Source of the DNA: Stachybotrys elegans
Taxonomy: Eukaryota > Ascomycota > Sordariomycetes > Hypocreales > Stachybotryaceae
DNA length: 64,000 nt
Direction of reading: 5' to 3'
Assembly: GCA_020746835.1 (NCBI GenBank)
Contig: JAGPNK010000028.1
Location: 186,001-250,000, forward strand
Each line of letters opens with the position of its first letter. Position 1 is the stretch's first letter. Shown here piece after piece: positions 33,951-46,439 of this stretch. A program made the position numbers and the translations under genes. Below the pieces are notes generated by a model. It saw only the letters and a list, made by a program, of their open reading frames with translations, made no database searches and was not told the DNA's origin.

Positions 33951-34808
33951 CCTTCTATCAGCATTTGGCAACCGGCTTTCTGCTATAAGTACACTCAAAG
34001 GGTAGGCCTCCTAGAAAGTTGATTCGAGTATATGGAATCCAAAGGCCCTCTTCGCTTCCGCTGTGAGCTGGCGGAGCCCCTCATAACCATCAAGAGTCGT
34101 TTCATCTAGCTCTGTGCCGGCCTCGTGGTCCGGCGAGGCTTGCCCATTCAAAGTAGCTTCCAGCTGCTTCCTGACATACGATTTACTGACCAGGGTCGAC
34201 GGGAAGGCAGCAATGAATGCGACTGAGGCGTTGTTTTCTCCCAGGTGTTCGGTATCTACCGCATGACAAAGCTGTTAGCCACAGTCAGACATGCGAGATC
34301 AACGGAAGTAATGAACTGCGGTCTACGTCGGAATGCCACCAAACTGCATCGCCTTGCCTTGGGGAAGGCATATGGACCAAGCATTCTTCTAGTCTCAAAT
34401 GTGGATGCGAAGCACGGCTGAGTCTGTGACTATCCGGCTTGGTAGTGCCAGGGAACCATCCGATATATCGTCCGGGATCCATTTCCACGCGCCCATGACG
34501 TCTGCTGGGTTTGATGGGGGTGCAAAGAACGGCTCTACAATCTTCCTATCACCTATACTGCATCAGACAACCCAAAACAGCAATAATAAATCTATGGCAA
34601 AAACGCAATATGGTCACTGGCTCTGTGCTAGCAGTAACTATAATTGAGCGACCCGACCGCTCGTTAGATGCAAGTCCTTCTAATGGTCCTTCTTCTGTAG
34701 TAGTGTATCTGATCGACTATATTTGTAGAAGGAGCCGTTCGAGCCGCACCCTTACGGGGACGTGGAGTCGCATAATAGATGTCAAAGTGCATCTTTCCTT
34801 CGACATGG
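33911..34808. other. intergenic, decayed region
   Basis: No supported gene. The part next to 34809 may hold out-of-frame C-terminal codons of the HET pseudogene. Confidence 0.4.
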
Positions 34809-35777
34809 CTAGGAAAACGACACCCTCGCCAGCTCGTCATATACCTGAGCAATACTCATGTTGTAGTCCAGCTTAAAAGTTTCAAGCTGAAATAAATACT
34901 CAACTAGTCCCCATAGTCCAAATATCTTATCTCGCGGGTCTGCACATTGTTTATGTCGCATAGTATGGGCAAGATCTAGCAGATCGGGAGCCGCTATCGT
35001 ACACTCGCCCCAGCATCTGGTAAACTGGTTCATGTATTGATAATTCAACATCTCCAACAACGGTTGCATGTCCACTTTGCCGAGTTCTGATTCGGCCCAT
35101 TGAGGTGAAATTTCTGCATATTTGATCATCCGAGCGATACGCCTAACCACGGAAGTAGCCGTTGACTGCCACTCCACGCAATCGCGCCCGCAGAGGAGTA
35201 TCGTGTGGTGGGAACGTCCAATTTCCTGGACAACCCACATCCTTTGAAACCAGGGTCTGTTGAATACATCTTGAAGGCCTTGATATGCAAGTGAAGGTGG
35301 ATTTGTTTGCCATGGTGGACAGTGTAGTGGCCGAGGTTCATTGACGAAATAACGGAGTATTTCCATTCCAACAGGACTGTCCTGTGTCTCAAGTCCAAGC
35401 CAGATGACGACAGAGTCGGCAGATTCATATATTTGGCCCATCTTCCTGACCTCTTGATTCTTTTCTAGGACATCTTCTTGATTGATGCAAAGATAGTCGA
35501 CCCAGAGAACTCTGGGTCGGTCCGGATAGCGCAAGTGACGGAGTGCATCCTCAAGCGATTTTGTGATAGGGACAGTATATCCATTAACAATTATCGTATT
35601 AGGGCTCTTAGTCTGACCCCAGACGTAGGACAATGCCTCGTATGGATTGCCTGAGGAGTAGCCCCATGACTTGTTTTCGATGGTGCCGGATATAACTTCT
35701 ACATCTAATCCGGGATGCAGAGTAAACAGTCGAATGTTGGAAGCTTCCAGAGGAGAATATTGAATCTTAGTCTCGTC
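34809..35777 (-). pseudogene. HET-domain gene fragment, no start codon, early stop
   Basis: Open minus-strand frame of about 322 codons. The HET domain is clear: IQYSPLEASNIRLFTLHPG, YEALSYVWGQTKSP, LEDALRHLRYPDRPRVLWVD, CINQEDVLEKNQEVRKMGQI and FNRPWFQRMWVVQEIG. No ATG occurs between the in-frame stop at 35778 and the domain, so the start is lost or in an unseen exon. The frame ends at 34809 after DELARVSFS, far short of the 500-700 aa typical of HET proteins; codons just beyond look like the family only in another frame. I call it a decaying paralog of the HET gene at 6.9 kb, though the sequences are not close. Confidence 0.7.
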
Positions 35778-36944
35778 CTATCGGCCACTACACTTAGCCA
35801 AACGGGTCAGATGTTCGAGAAAACGGGGGACTGTAGTCACCGTTGCGACAGGATTAGCTTGGTTCTGGATGTCTCGCGAGGCAATACGAAACCAGCACCC
35901 AAAAGAAAGGTGATATGTCCTGCGTGTGAAGGATGCAAAGCCAAAGTTGAGAAAGCATATATCAAAACCCCATGCTTTGTCAAATAATTTCCATATGTAG
36001 GATGTCATATTCTCGAAGGGGTTCAAAATGCCACTTGAAGCATCTTCTGAAGTTCACGTTCAGGCAAAGACAGATTATCTCAAACCATCAGCTGGCTGTC
36101 AAACTGCTGCCTATTTCCGTTGCTACCTTACCGTCATGTGACCCCCACTCGCTTCGCCACAGTGCCGCGAGCCTTGTCCGGCTGAGGCCGCCATTGGCCA
36201 TTCAATCATAGCCAGGGTCAGCGCAAGCGCCTGGAAAAGTTCCCTTGATAATCACCAGCTGGACCTTGAAAGTTTTGGAACAGCTTCCAAAATACAGAAC
36301 GAATGCTTCTCAAAAATACAGACCACCAACAATTCAAGATAATGACGAGGCAAGGTCATACCGGTATTGAAAGACGCTGTAGCGTAAGATTACGACGCGC
36401 ATCCCCAGTTACAAACTGCCACCAACAAATGAAATACCCTAGACCGAGCCCCGTTGTCCGAGGGGAAAGGCAGTACAGAGTTGAACGGTTACTCACAAGA
36501 AAGCATTAAATCAATAGATGAAATTTGGTTAGAAAATTCGATTGAGAAAAGGTTGACGCTTGTAGTGTTGGGATAACAAAGGCAGGGGAAGTTGTTGCAC
36601 AGGTGAGTCACTGATCAAAACAAAAGTGACTTCACGGAATTCCACAATCAAGAGGCAACAATATCAATTTCTACTTCAAGTATTGCTTGTTTTCTGTTTG
36701 TTAATAGTCTTGTGGGAGGCATGTCCATGTTTTGCCAAGCATGCGTCCACAGTCAGTCTAAGCAAAGATACATAATCCCATGATTCTTGGAATCACTACC
36801 TCAATGCGCCTGGTTGCTTCATGCTGGCTACGTGCCAGCGATTAGTATCATGGCTCAACCAGAGATGTCGCTGCCGTCCAGAGCTTTATACGCCGGGGAC
36901 TAGAGAGCTAGAGGTTATGAAATGGTAAACGCACACTACTTCCT
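35778..36944. other. intergenic region with repeat copy
   Basis: No gene supported. Carries a repeat-terminal fragment at about 36505-36585. Confidence 0.5.
36505..36585 (+). repeat. dispersed short repeat, copy 3 (3' part)
   Basis: AAATCAATAGATG, TTTGGTTAGAA and GTGTTGGGATAAC are shared with copy 1, with a purine-rich GAGAAAAGG between them, as before an LTR. Confidence 0.5.
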
Positions 36945-38479
36945 TCATGGCTCTCTCAGTCCCTTTGCTCTGGGTCCGGAAAGCAGCTCTGCGTCTCCAT
37001 GCTCTGTAACAAGGTAAATGTCCTCGTGGCGAACGCCAAATTTGCCCTCGAGATAAATGCCTGGCTCGTTTGTAAAAGTCATGCCCGGCTGCAGGAGGAC
37101 GTCTCTGTTCCATTTGTTCAGATAAGGGGATTCGTGCGCCTTGATGCCTATTCCGTGGCCGAGTCGATGGGTAAACCCATACCCGTATCCCGCATCCTCG
37201 ATCACCGTACGCGCCGCGATATCCACGCTCGCTGCACTGTGGTTGGGCTTGAAGGCCTGCGCAGCGGCAGTTTGCGCATCAAGCACAATCTGCCAGACCT
37301 TTTCCTTTTCCTCGGCCAACGGGTCAGCTTCGACCTCTTCGCCGTTATCCGGTCCGTCGATGAGAAAACTTCGGCAGATGTCAGAAGAGTAACCCATGTA
37401 ATGTGCCCCGACGTCAATCACGATCATGGTATTGTAGTTGACTTTCTTGCCACCTGTCACAAAGCCTCCGTGTGGCAGCGCGCCATGCTCTTCGAAAAGG
37501 ACAATGTTAAAGAAGAGGCTGAAGTTGATAGAGAGGAGTGCGTTGTTCAAAATGGCAGTAACCTCGTCTTCCGTAAGGCCAGGGACCAGGCAAGGTCGCA
37601 TGGCGCGAACCGCCTGGACTGTTCCGGTGTTCACGGCGCGGATAAGTTCAACTTCGGCAGCTGACTTTGTCTGGCGCACGAGCTCAGCCTCGGGGGTGAG
37701 GCCAACAGTCTTGAAGCCGTTTGTGTCGAGACCGCGGACAATGTAGTCTCGCATCTCTTCGTCGGCCATGAGAATGGGACGGTCCTTGCCTTCGAAGAGG
37801 CGAGACTCAAGGAGGGTGGTGTAAGGGTTCCAGTGCTCCTCCCAAACGACAATGTCAAGTTCTTGGTCGCGGGATGGGATACCGAGCATGCGCACGCGAC
37901 CTTCTTCAAAGTGCGGTGATAAATAGGCCGTTTTGGCTGTAACCTCACCGTTGGGGGAGGTCTGCGGCATAATGAGCATGAGAAAGGGGCGCTCTTCGGG
38001 CTCCCATGGCTCCCAGTCGACCTGGGAGATGTTCCCGTAGTACCTGTAACAAACAGCATCAGCATCGGGGGAATGTTTGAGGCACGCAGGTGAACTCACT
38101 GAAAAGTGTAGCCAGGTTCAAGAACAAAAGCATCAACTCCATTGACAGCAAGGGCTTTGGCTAAACGGTCCCTTCGCTCGAGAAATTCTTCTGCCTCGAT
38201 GGGCACGGCATCATCGAGGAACCAGGTGTCGGCCTTGAGGTTGTCAATTGCGCATTGCTGCACCTTTGTGACTACGTTGTCATGACTGGGGGCAGCATGG
38301 CTGCATGGGGTGGTGAAGAGCAGGTCGAAAAAATGGTAGCCGAAAAAGCTGATGAGGAAGACGAGGGAAACGGCACCAGCGAGAATGCGAGAGGGCGAGT
38401 CGCGCCGCGACGTGAGGCCCGACCATTGCAGCGGTGGCTGCAAGGTCAGCGACTGGCCCTTACTACCGAGACCGTCCAT
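36945..38479 (-). CDS. membrane-anchored M24 metallopeptidase (Xaa-Pro aminopeptidase / creatinase-like)
   Basis: Exons 38479-38100 and 38043-36945 with a 56-bp intron joining GYTFQ to YYGNISQVDWEP; 492 aa. A single hydrophobic stretch near residues 35-57 (ILAGAVSLVFLISFFGYHFF) suggests a type II anchor. The C-terminal pita-bread domain keeps the five metal ligands: IVIDVGAHYMGYSSDICRSF (two Asp), HRLGHGIGIKAHESP (His), TNEPGIYLEG (Glu) and RHEDIYLV (Glu). Creatinase, prolidase and aminopeptidase P share this fold; sequence alone favours a proline-directed aminopeptidase. It borders the putative hydantoin cluster, so a role there is possible but not shown. Confidence 0.85.
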
Positions 38480-39581
38480 GATGCCAGAGGACAGCCGGGA
38501 GAACCGAGGCTTTGTTGTGGTAAATCGTTGTGCAGTGATCCCTTGCTCGCCTGATTGTACATGCTCTGCAGAGAAATCGAGTATGGACGGACCCGGAAAA
38601 TAAATCCAGCTCGGATATCGGCGCCAGCCACGCCCAAACTCTCTGACTATGCCAAGGCCCGAATCATGACGGGGCGGGTGCAAGAGCACTGTCCCTCTAT
38701 GCTGAACACTAAGTAACCAGCCCATGGATGGGGCAATGGGGGCCTCTCCATAAATGCATCGGGCTGATACGCAGAATTCTGGGGCTTCAAAGCGGAGAGA
38801 CCGCCGAGAGCGGAGTGGGCAGGAATTGTTGTACTGAGTCGATCGCTGCCGTATCTGCCATGGTCATTGCTAGTCTGGTTCCTTGACCGCGCCAAGAGCG
38901 TGAAATCAGGGTAATACCAAGCGAGCGCCATGTCTTCTGCTTCCTCCAAGGGCTGGCTGTTGCCGTTTTGCTGCTTTGATTGATCCATGATGGAGGTAAA
39001 ATGCAGAGAGACACGTTCTGTGCATGGTCGACTCATTGCCGACAAACCAACTGCGACGGATGGAGAGTGCCGTCCTGTCAAGATAAGTGCCCCGGCGTTG
39101 TCCGGCATTTAGTCCCAGATACGGATGCGTGCATCGGATGCCACTCCGGTGGCCTCGTCCAATAGAGATTTATCCTCGCTTCATGTCATCAGTATCTTAT
39201 CGGGTCCGCCCAGATAACGCCCTTGCGTTGAGACTTGCTTGGTTGGGTCCATCGCTAGAGGCGGGCATCCTTGTTCGATGACAGCAGGGTGGTTGCCATG
39301 AGTTGTGAAGTTGGACCATCTATTGCCTCTACGGAGTATGTCCTAGTAGGTGCTTGGCGGCCATATCCGCATCCACATGGTTGCTCTGCCCATGATCCTT
39401 ATCTTGCCCGCGCTGAGCTATGAGTAACCAGTGGATGGTGCACCTTTTTGTTATTAAGAAGCCCACTTCTCACTCCTCAGTTTGTCTAGATTGTGCCCCT
39501 CACGTCAATCCTGAAATACGAGCTTGCTTCTCTGCTGTCTCGCCCCAATCGCCTTGATCAAATACCTGAAGTTTGGCAGAG
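38480..39581. other. divergent intergenic region
   Basis: About 1.1 kb between the M24 gene and the MFS gene, probably a bidirectional promoter region. Frames here are antisense or short. Confidence 0.5.
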
Positions 39582-41210
39582 ATGGGAGCGGCAGACGAGG
39601 CACGGGCTCAGCAGCTCGACAATAGCGAGATTCAGCAGGCTTCCGAACCCCAGGTACCGGCATACGACCACAACGATGCCGTCAGCGACAAGGACAAGAA
39701 ATCGCCAGCCGACGTCGAGGTCGGCAGTGTGGACGAAGAGCCCAAGGCATACTACTCCAAGCGCTCCGTCTGGCTCATGATCCTATTCTCCGGCCTCGCC
39801 ATCGGTTCGGATGGTTACAACGCTGCCGTCATCGGAAACATCCAGATTCTCATGCGCTACATCTACCCCGACGCTCTCACTGGCACCATCTCTTCCCGCC
39901 TGTCCAATGCTTTCCTCATTGGTATGATTATTGGTATGCTGGGCTTTGGTGTCATCGTCGACCAGCTGGGCCGCAAGACTGGTGCCGTCGCCACGACCAT
40001 TCTCTTGGTTCTCGGTATTGTCATGTCGGCGGCCGCCCACGGTGCCACGCCGACGGGTCTCTTTTGGATGCTCATCATCGCGAGAGGAATTGCGGGTGTC
40101 GGCGCTGGTGGCGAATACCCTGTTTCTGGCGCCGGTGCTGCCGAAGCCACAGACGAGGACAACAAGTACCGAAAGCGCCGTGGCTTCATGTTTGCCATGC
40201 TCGCTGACTTGAGCGCCTCTCTCGGCTACGTCTGGGCCGGACTGGTCCCCCTCCTCTTGCTCCTTTGTGTTGGCCAGCGCGAAGACAAGTATGAGGTCGT
40301 TTGGCGCACTTCGTTCGCTTTGGGCGCCATCCCGCCGCTTGCCATCTTTTGGTTCCGCATCCGTATGGCCGTCGCGACTGCCTATCGCAAATCTGCCATG
40401 CGCAAGCAGCGTGTGCCGTACATGCTCGCTCTGAAGCGTTATTATCGGCCGCTCATCGGTGTTGCGTCTTGCTGGGCACTCTACAACTGGATCTCTATCC
40501 CCTTTGGCATCTTCAGCTCCACCATTATCACCAGGACGAACCCAGACGGCAGCCTGATCAAGAACCTTGGTTGGGGTGTCGTCATCAACTGCTTCTATAT
40601 CCCAGGTCCTTTCCTGGGCGGTTATCTCTCTGATAAGATCGGACGGAGAAAGACCATGGCCATTGGCTTTATACTACAGGCTATCCTTGGTTTTATCTTG
40701 GGGGGTGCGACTAGTCAGATTCAAGAGATCTTCCCCCTCTTTATCGTCATGTACGGTCTGTTCTTGACATTCGGCGAAGTAGGCCCTGGAAGGCAAGTTT
40801 CCATCCACCGATTCAACTCACTTGAATACGAACTAACCCATCCCCACAGTACTGTTGTTTTGGCTGCCTCTGAGTGTTTCCCGACATCTATTCGTGGGCA
40901 GATGATGGGCTTCATCTCGGCTTGCTCCAAGGCCGGCGCTGCCATTGGCACGCAGGTCTTCACCGCTATTCTGAACTCCTACAGTGACCAGCCTGCCAAG
41001 GGCGATCAGGTGGCTTTCCTTATTGGATCAGCCTTTGCTGTTCTTGGTGCTCTCGTTGCTTGGTTTGTGATTCCGGATGTCTCTCGTCGCCTTGAAGACG
41101 ATGATGCTGCCTGGAAGGTGTATCTTGCCGATAATGGCTGGGAGGCCAAATGGGGTGACCAGGAAACAAAGGATCCGGCTGGTGTGATTATGAATCGGGC
41201 TGCGAATTAA
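39582..41210 (+). CDS. MFS transporter, Git1-like (phosphate / glycerophosphodiester type)
   Basis: Exons 39582-40793 and 40851-41210 (57-bp intron) give 523 aa. The intron has a GC donor (AG|GCAAGT), a GAACTAACC branch and a CAG acceptor; it is a multiple of three and open in frame, so unspliced RNA would encode 19 extra residues in an otherwise conserved TM loop. About 12 TM helices. Motifs: GVIVDQLGRKTG (MFS signature between TM2 and TM3), GIAGVGAGGEYPVSGA, GYLSDKIGRRKTM and, after splicing, STVVLAASECFPTSIRG. These match fungal Git1 and related PHS transporters that import glycerophosphoinositol, phosphate or organic anions. The start at 39582 is the first ATG of the frame. Confidence 0.85.
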   Translation: MGAADEARAQQLDNSEIQQASEPQVPAYDHNDAVSDKDKKSPADVEVGSVDEEPKAYYSKRSVWLMILFSGLAIGSDGYNAAVIGNIQILMRYIYPDALTGTISSRLSNAFLIGMIIGMLGFGVIVDQLGRKTGAVATTILLVLGIVMSAAAHGATPTGLFWMLIIARGIAGVGAGGEYPVSGAGAAEATDEDNKYRKRRGFMFAMLADLSASLGYVWAGLVPLLLLLCVGQREDKYEVVWRTSFALGAIPPLAIFWFRIRMAVATAYRKSAMRKQRVPYMLALKRYYRPLIGVASCWALYNWISIPFGIFSSTIITRTNPDGSLIKNLGWGVVINCFYIPGPFLGGYLSDKIGRRKTMAIGFILQAILGFILGGATSQIQEIFPLFIVMYGLFLTFGEVGPGRQVSIHRFNSLEYELTHPHSTVVLAASECFPTSIRGQMMGFISACSKAGAAIGTQVFTAILNSYSDQPAKGDQVAFLIGSAFAVLGALVAWFVIPDVSRRLEDDDAAWKVYLADNGWEAKWGDQETKDPAGVIMNRAAN

Positions 41211-41520
41211 TAGTAGAAAGCCGCAGAGGGAGGGGTGAGTGTTATTGTAATAAATATCCGCTCCAGGTCAGTTGTTTGAGAAATATTAGTTCCAGTTCGT
41301 GAGAGATTTCCAGCATTTGACAGCAATATGCTACATCGAATTACGTATTCTAATGATATAAGCAGCCATAGCTGCCGGCATAGTAGGGATGAATTGGCTC
41401 AAGCCATAGCCAATAACACCGTACCCTCCATAGATGTTCCATTCAACATTGCCATACAGCTGAGGCGGACATGAGATTTAGAACATAGTGGCTTATTTAC
41501 TTTCATTCAGTTTACCCTTC
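41211..41520. other. convergent intergenic region
   Basis: About 310 bp between two convergent genes; presumably two 3' UTRs. Nothing else seen. Confidence 0.5.
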
Positions 41521-43152
41521 CTAGAATGCTTCCACGTCCCATGGAGGCAAGTCCTTACAAAAGTAACTGGACTCTCTCTTTACAAATTGCCCATAGCCTC
41601 GCGACCCAACAATCCCTCCATTGTCTCGATCCCAGACAACTTCACCGCGGACCAGGGTATAACGTGGCCACTGCGACATGGTCTTGCCTTCGTAGGGGGT
41701 GTAATCCACGTTGTGGTGTAACAAGTCGTTGGTAAGTGTGAACGGCTCCATGGACGGATACCAGATGACTAAATCGGCATCCGACACTCCAGGAATCAGT
41801 GCGCCCTTTTTAGGATACAGGCCGTATAGCTTGGCCGGGTTTGTGCTTGTAACTTCAACGAATCGCTGGGGAGTCAGGCGGTTTGCGCCCATGACAAGCG
41901 AGAGGCGAGTTTCCACACCGGGGCAGCCATTTGGGATGTAACGAAACCGACCAAGAGGTGCATCTTCAGTGATGGCTGACTTCTTTCCCGTTTCCGCGTC
42001 GTCGTAGATAAACGGGCAGTGATCGGATGAGAGGATGGTAAAGGTTCCGTTGTCGAGACCGCGCCAAATGCCCTCTAGGTCATCGGTGCTGTCCCTCGGC
42101 GGTGGAGCACAAAGGCACTTGGCTCCTTCGAAGCCAGGGCGCTCGAGCTCTTTGCGGGTGAGGAACAGATACTGAGGGCACGTTTCCGCGTAGACTGGCA
42201 GGCCGCGTGTCTGCGCCTTTCGGATGGTCTTCGCGGCCGCTGGGGACGAGACGTGGACAATGAGAATAGGTGCGCCGATGAGTTGCCCGAGACTAATGGC
42301 ACGATTGGTGGCCTCGTTTTCGAGAATCTGCGGCCGCGAGGTGGCGTGGTACTTAGGAGCCAGCAACAGGCGGCTCTCCAGCTGATCCGTCATCCAGTTT
42401 AGCATGTCGCCGTTTTCGGCGTGAATCAGGGTGGTGATTTTGTGAGTGCGGGCCTGGAGCAGAACGTCGAGGATCTGGTTGTCGCGCAGCTGCAATGCCT
42501 CGTAGGTCATGTAGATTTTGACGGAAGATATGCCGCGCTCGCGCAATGTGGTGAACTCATCCAGAGCCTGGCGGACGGGGTTGGTCATGATGATGTGAAA
42601 AGAGTAATCGCAGAAAGAGTTGTTCGCGGCCTTGGCTGCGGCCTCATCCAGCGCCTTGAGGACCGTTGTTTCCCGCTTTTCTTGTGGCGCAAATGCAATA
42701 ATGGTCGTCGTACCACCTGCAATGGCCGATCGAGTGCCTGTACCCAGGGATGTGAGTTTCTGTACCATGAAAGCAAGAGCTGGCTATGTCACCTGTCGTG
42801 TAGTCATCGGCAGGTTTCCCCTTTCCAAACAGCTCAGGCTCTGCAAGATGAACATGAGCATCGACTCCTCCGGGCTAATCCAGGCGCGCCACCAAAGTCA
42901 GTAAGTACATCATGTTGTCCGAGGTAGGTAGAACAAGACGGGGGGAGAGGAGAGTGGTACCATGACATATGCACCCTCGGCATCGATGACTCGACCTGCT
43001 GGAACATTGGCAAGAGAGAATGCCGGGGCAAGAAGCATGACCTTGCCGTCCTTGATACCAATGTCATATCGGCCTACATCACTGGCTGTGACGACGGTGC
43101 CATTCGACACAATGCAGTCCAGTGAGCCTACCGAGATGTTTAGCGCCGCCAT
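41521..43152 (-). CDS. hydantoinase / dihydropyrimidinase-family amidohydrolase
   Basis: Exons 43152-42961, 42874-42793, 42737-41521 (introns 86 and 55 bp) give 496 aa, a normal length. The metal site is complete: DAHVHLAEPE (HxH), GISSVKIYMTYEA (carbamylated Lys with the partner Tyr), TLIHAENGD (His), LIVHVSSPAA (His) and ILSSDHCPF (Asp). The reaction of the family is ring opening of hydantoins or dihydropyrimidines to N-carbamoyl amino acids. ATG 43152 is preferred; an upstream in-frame start at 43194 exists. The zinc-cluster regulator gene diverges from it across 852 bp that contains a 9-bp inverted repeat at 43287-43314. Confidence 0.88.
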
Positions 43153-44004
43153 TTGGAGAGGAAGAGTGTAATTGTTTGGTCGAAGCCTTGCCAAGCGTCA
43201 CAAGAACATCCGTCTTTTCTACCCAAAGCCTTTCAAGCCCACCTACCCTCCCGCTGGCTTCGGGCATCCCTCGGCGAACGCTTATCTCGGGCGATGGAAT
43301 GCGCTATCGCCCGAATTCTTAGCGCCCGAGCTCCACTCTGCTGCTCCCAGCCGATCTCGGGATGATATTGCGCAACGGTCACTAACACACGAGGGGATGT
43401 ACTTGGCAGTGTGGGAAGACACTAACCCAGATCCCGGAAACCACAGCTGGGCTCTCAAAAGAGGTCGGAGGAGTCGATAGTCTCTGAAATAGATATTTAA
43501 ATAAAGCGACTGATAAAAAGCGATCCCAGCGCCATGTGTAAATGGTGATGTCGTTATTATTAATAATGGTGATGTCGTTGGTTCTCCACCGTTCCTTAGT
43601 ATAGGGTATGTCGGTATCAAACCAGGAGAGACAGGTAGACAGGATTTCGAGAACCTCACGAGCGATGACTAGATATCCGACAGCCTTGTTTTTTGTCTTT
43701 GTCCATACAATGAAAATCCCCCTGTAAAATGTGGTGTCCATTGCCGAGAAGAAACCCCACCCTGGTCTGCCACAAACTAACAACAATAATATGATTGTAG
43801 GTGGGTTGGCTGCACAAGAACGCGACTTTGAAGCAGATGGGGAGGCAATGTTAGCTGACTAACATCACCGATAGCGTCGGGCGTAGAGAAGCCGCCCATT
43901 AAACAGAGAATTCCTGATTAGTTTTGATAAGCCCACCAAAATCGCCCGTCAGTGGAGCAAGCCTTCTTCTCCCTCATCCAACCTCGGCCGATACTGAAAG
44001 CCCC
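43153..44004. promoter_or_regulatory. divergent promoter region between hydantoinase and regulator genes
   Basis: Contains TCGGGCGAT at 43287-43295 and its complement ATCGCCCGA at 43306-43314 (9-bp inverted repeat, 10-bp spacer), and ATCGCCCG again at 43941-43948, close to the regulator start. The same octamer occurs between the racemase and permease genes. Zinc-cluster proteins often bind paired CGG-containing half-sites, so this may be the operator of the regulator; inference only. Confidence 0.5.
43287..43314. promoter_or_regulatory. 9-bp inverted repeat, candidate operator
   Basis: Arms TCGGGCGAT and ATCGCCCGA separated by GGAATGCGCT. Perfect arms, located between divergent genes. Confidence 0.5.
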
Positions 44005-46380
44005 ATGGCGCAACTCGCCGAAGGTACACGCCCTTACCGATCGAAGTCGAGGCGTCCTTGCGACCGGTGCCGTCGTCGAAAGACGGTTTGCATCATCCAG
44101 GCCGAGGGTCCATGCCAAAGCTGCTCCAAGGCCCATCAGATATGCGCGTTTGAAACACCACCAGTCAAACGACGGCGTGGAGCAAATGCCCCCAACAACG
44201 ATGCCAGCACGTTCGAGTACACGGAGATGGACGATGTGGTTGCCGACACCCCCAATGGAGGCCGCTCGTGGCCGGATGACACCGAAAGACCGGCATCTAG
44301 ACACACGTCCCACCCAAGGCCAGAGGTTGGCGAGACTACGGCTCAGTCAAGCGAATCGCCGCTGCAACATGGCTCAAATCACTTCAGAGAGCGTGCGCAT
44401 GATAACATCCTCCGTACCAGCGACAGCTTGAATCAAGGCCTTGGTACCCAACCGGTTCAGTACATATGCTCTCTTGACGAGTTAGATGGTGCAACCGCCC
44501 AACTCTGTGGTATGTCGGCTGAGTTGGATCCCTGGCTGCTTCGGCATGGCAAGTACAACGAATATGGGATGCGCCGCTTGCAGCGCATTCACGTCCGCAA
44601 CGTGGGCGGTGTCCCGGTTCAGGGACTAGTACCAGTCCATTTCATTGTGGCAGATGAATCCCTGCCCGAGGTATCCAGAGAGAGGAGCGCTGCTGGATAC
44701 CCAACTGACCAAGCAGCGAGGCGTTGGGAGCTTGAGCAGTTGATCCCTTTCGCTCATGGCACCCGATTAATCTCGCTGTTCGTCCCACCCGCACCGTTAA
44801 CTCGTAGAAAATAACTGATGTTGGCGAGGCAGGTTCCTGAAATTTGTCTTCCCTATGCTGCCCATACTCTCCCACTTCCAGTTCAACAAGCAGATGGCCG
44901 AGCAAAAGGTCCCTACCGTTTTGCTGGCCGCAATCTATGCCTCGGCTCTGCCCTACACTGTGCATGATAGTGTCTTATTTGACATGGTGTCTTTAAATAA
45001 TTCCTTGAGCAACCAGCTTTGGGAAATTGTCTATCGCCAAATTCATGAAGACCTCTCCAACCCCAAGCTCGCCATCCTTCAAGCATCATTGCTCTACCTA
45101 CAACGAATGCCTTCTCATAACCAAAGAGGACAGGAAGACACGCCCGCGCAACTTTCATTCCTCGGAAGCACTGTAGCGTTGGCAATGTCCCTAGGGCTTC
45201 ATCTCAACCCGCAGCCTTGGGGCATCCCTGCCTGGGAGAAGCGTCTGCGCAAGCGGCTGTGGTGGGCGGTATACATGCAAGATAAATGGACCAGTCTTTT
45301 GCTAGGGCGTCCGCCAATAATCCGACAGGACGAGTGGGACGTCGAGGACTTGGATGAAGCTGATCTAGAGATTCAACAGGACGGCGCAAGCGACAGCTTG
45401 ATCAGCCTATCCTGGCCTCGCCGAGATGCCATCTTTTCTCACATTGTCCGACTTGCGCAGCTAGTCGAGTATATACACCAAACGTTCTAGTATGTCCTTT
45501 TTGCAATGCCTGCTGCCTCTTGTTTAACGACTTACAGCACACTCAAGGCCGCACAGAAGCTGTCAGAGGACTTTCGAGCTTCTATCGACAGTGCCAGACC
45601 AATCCGGCAAGCCCTCCAAACATGGTATTCCGGCCTTCCAGAAGAACTTCGACTCAAGACGCAGCCCGAAGGACACATTGCCCATAGCCGACGCCAAGGG
45701 GTAGCAGCTCTGCACTTTTGTTACCTGACGCTCGAGCTTTTCCTTTACCGCGCTATCCTACGGCCTCTGGCACGATCCCCTCCCCCGCCACCCGTTTCTC
45801 ACGAGGAGCCGTGTCTCAACACGTCGGCTGAATATCTGATGCCGGGACAATCGACCAGCCCATGGTTTCTCGACGACCTTACGCTTGACAATCTGAGGTT
45901 TGACCAGCTGCCGCCCCTGGATTTTGCCGAATTTGGGGAGGCTGCTGAAGTGACTTTGAGCGCGGCAGAGAGATGTGCCGGCATCATTGTTAACTTTGTT
46001 GGCACTCTTCGTGCTCAGGACTTTGACGTGCTATGGTACCCATGTCAGTATTGTCCCCTCACACGTCCGAGTTGGTTCAATTTAAAGCAAGTCCCTGATA
46101 CTTAACCACAGGGATCCGCGTCTGCTTCGCAACGGTTACGAGTTTCATCACGCTCCTCCTTGTCCAGTCACCCACATCTAGGCATGCAATGCGGTCTAAG
46201 GAACTTCTTGACAAGTGGTACTCCGTCTTGAGATGCCAGCATAAAAGCCATGAGGCACTCATGACGCTGGGTTTGGTAAGGCTTCATAGCCTAGAGGCAG
46301 AGGAACTTGATCGGGTCTTCACCCTCTCCCCATCGGCCATTCACATGTTGCAAGGTGGTATAGGGCAACAAGAAATTTAG
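44005..46380 (+). CDS. Zn(II)2Cys6 transcription factor with fungal-specific TF domain
   Basis: Exons 44005-44777, 44833-45489, 45538-46043, 46112-46380 (introns 55, 48 and 68 bp) give 734 aa. The binuclear zinc cluster lies near the N-terminus: RPCDRCRRRKTVC followed by GPCQSCSKAHQIC, six cysteines in standard spacing, with a basic KRRRG after it. A middle homology region follows with LAMSLGLHLNPQPW and EKRLRKRLWWAVYMQDKW, the hallmark of the fungal-specific transcription factor domain. It lies between the hydantoinase and the racemase-like gene, so I infer that it is the pathway-specific regulator. The first ATG in frame with the cluster is 44005; the frame is open further upstream without ATG. 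Confidence 0.87.
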
Positions 46381-46439
46381 AATCAAATGAGTTTGTTTCT
46401 GGTTCCCTCTTTATTTACATACATAGTAATAAGCATGTA

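Noticed and set aside
36945..38479. True creatinase feeding the hydantoin cluster
   Set aside because: The metal site is common to all M24 enzymes and the membrane anchor argues for an aminopeptidase; no sequence evidence for creatine binding.
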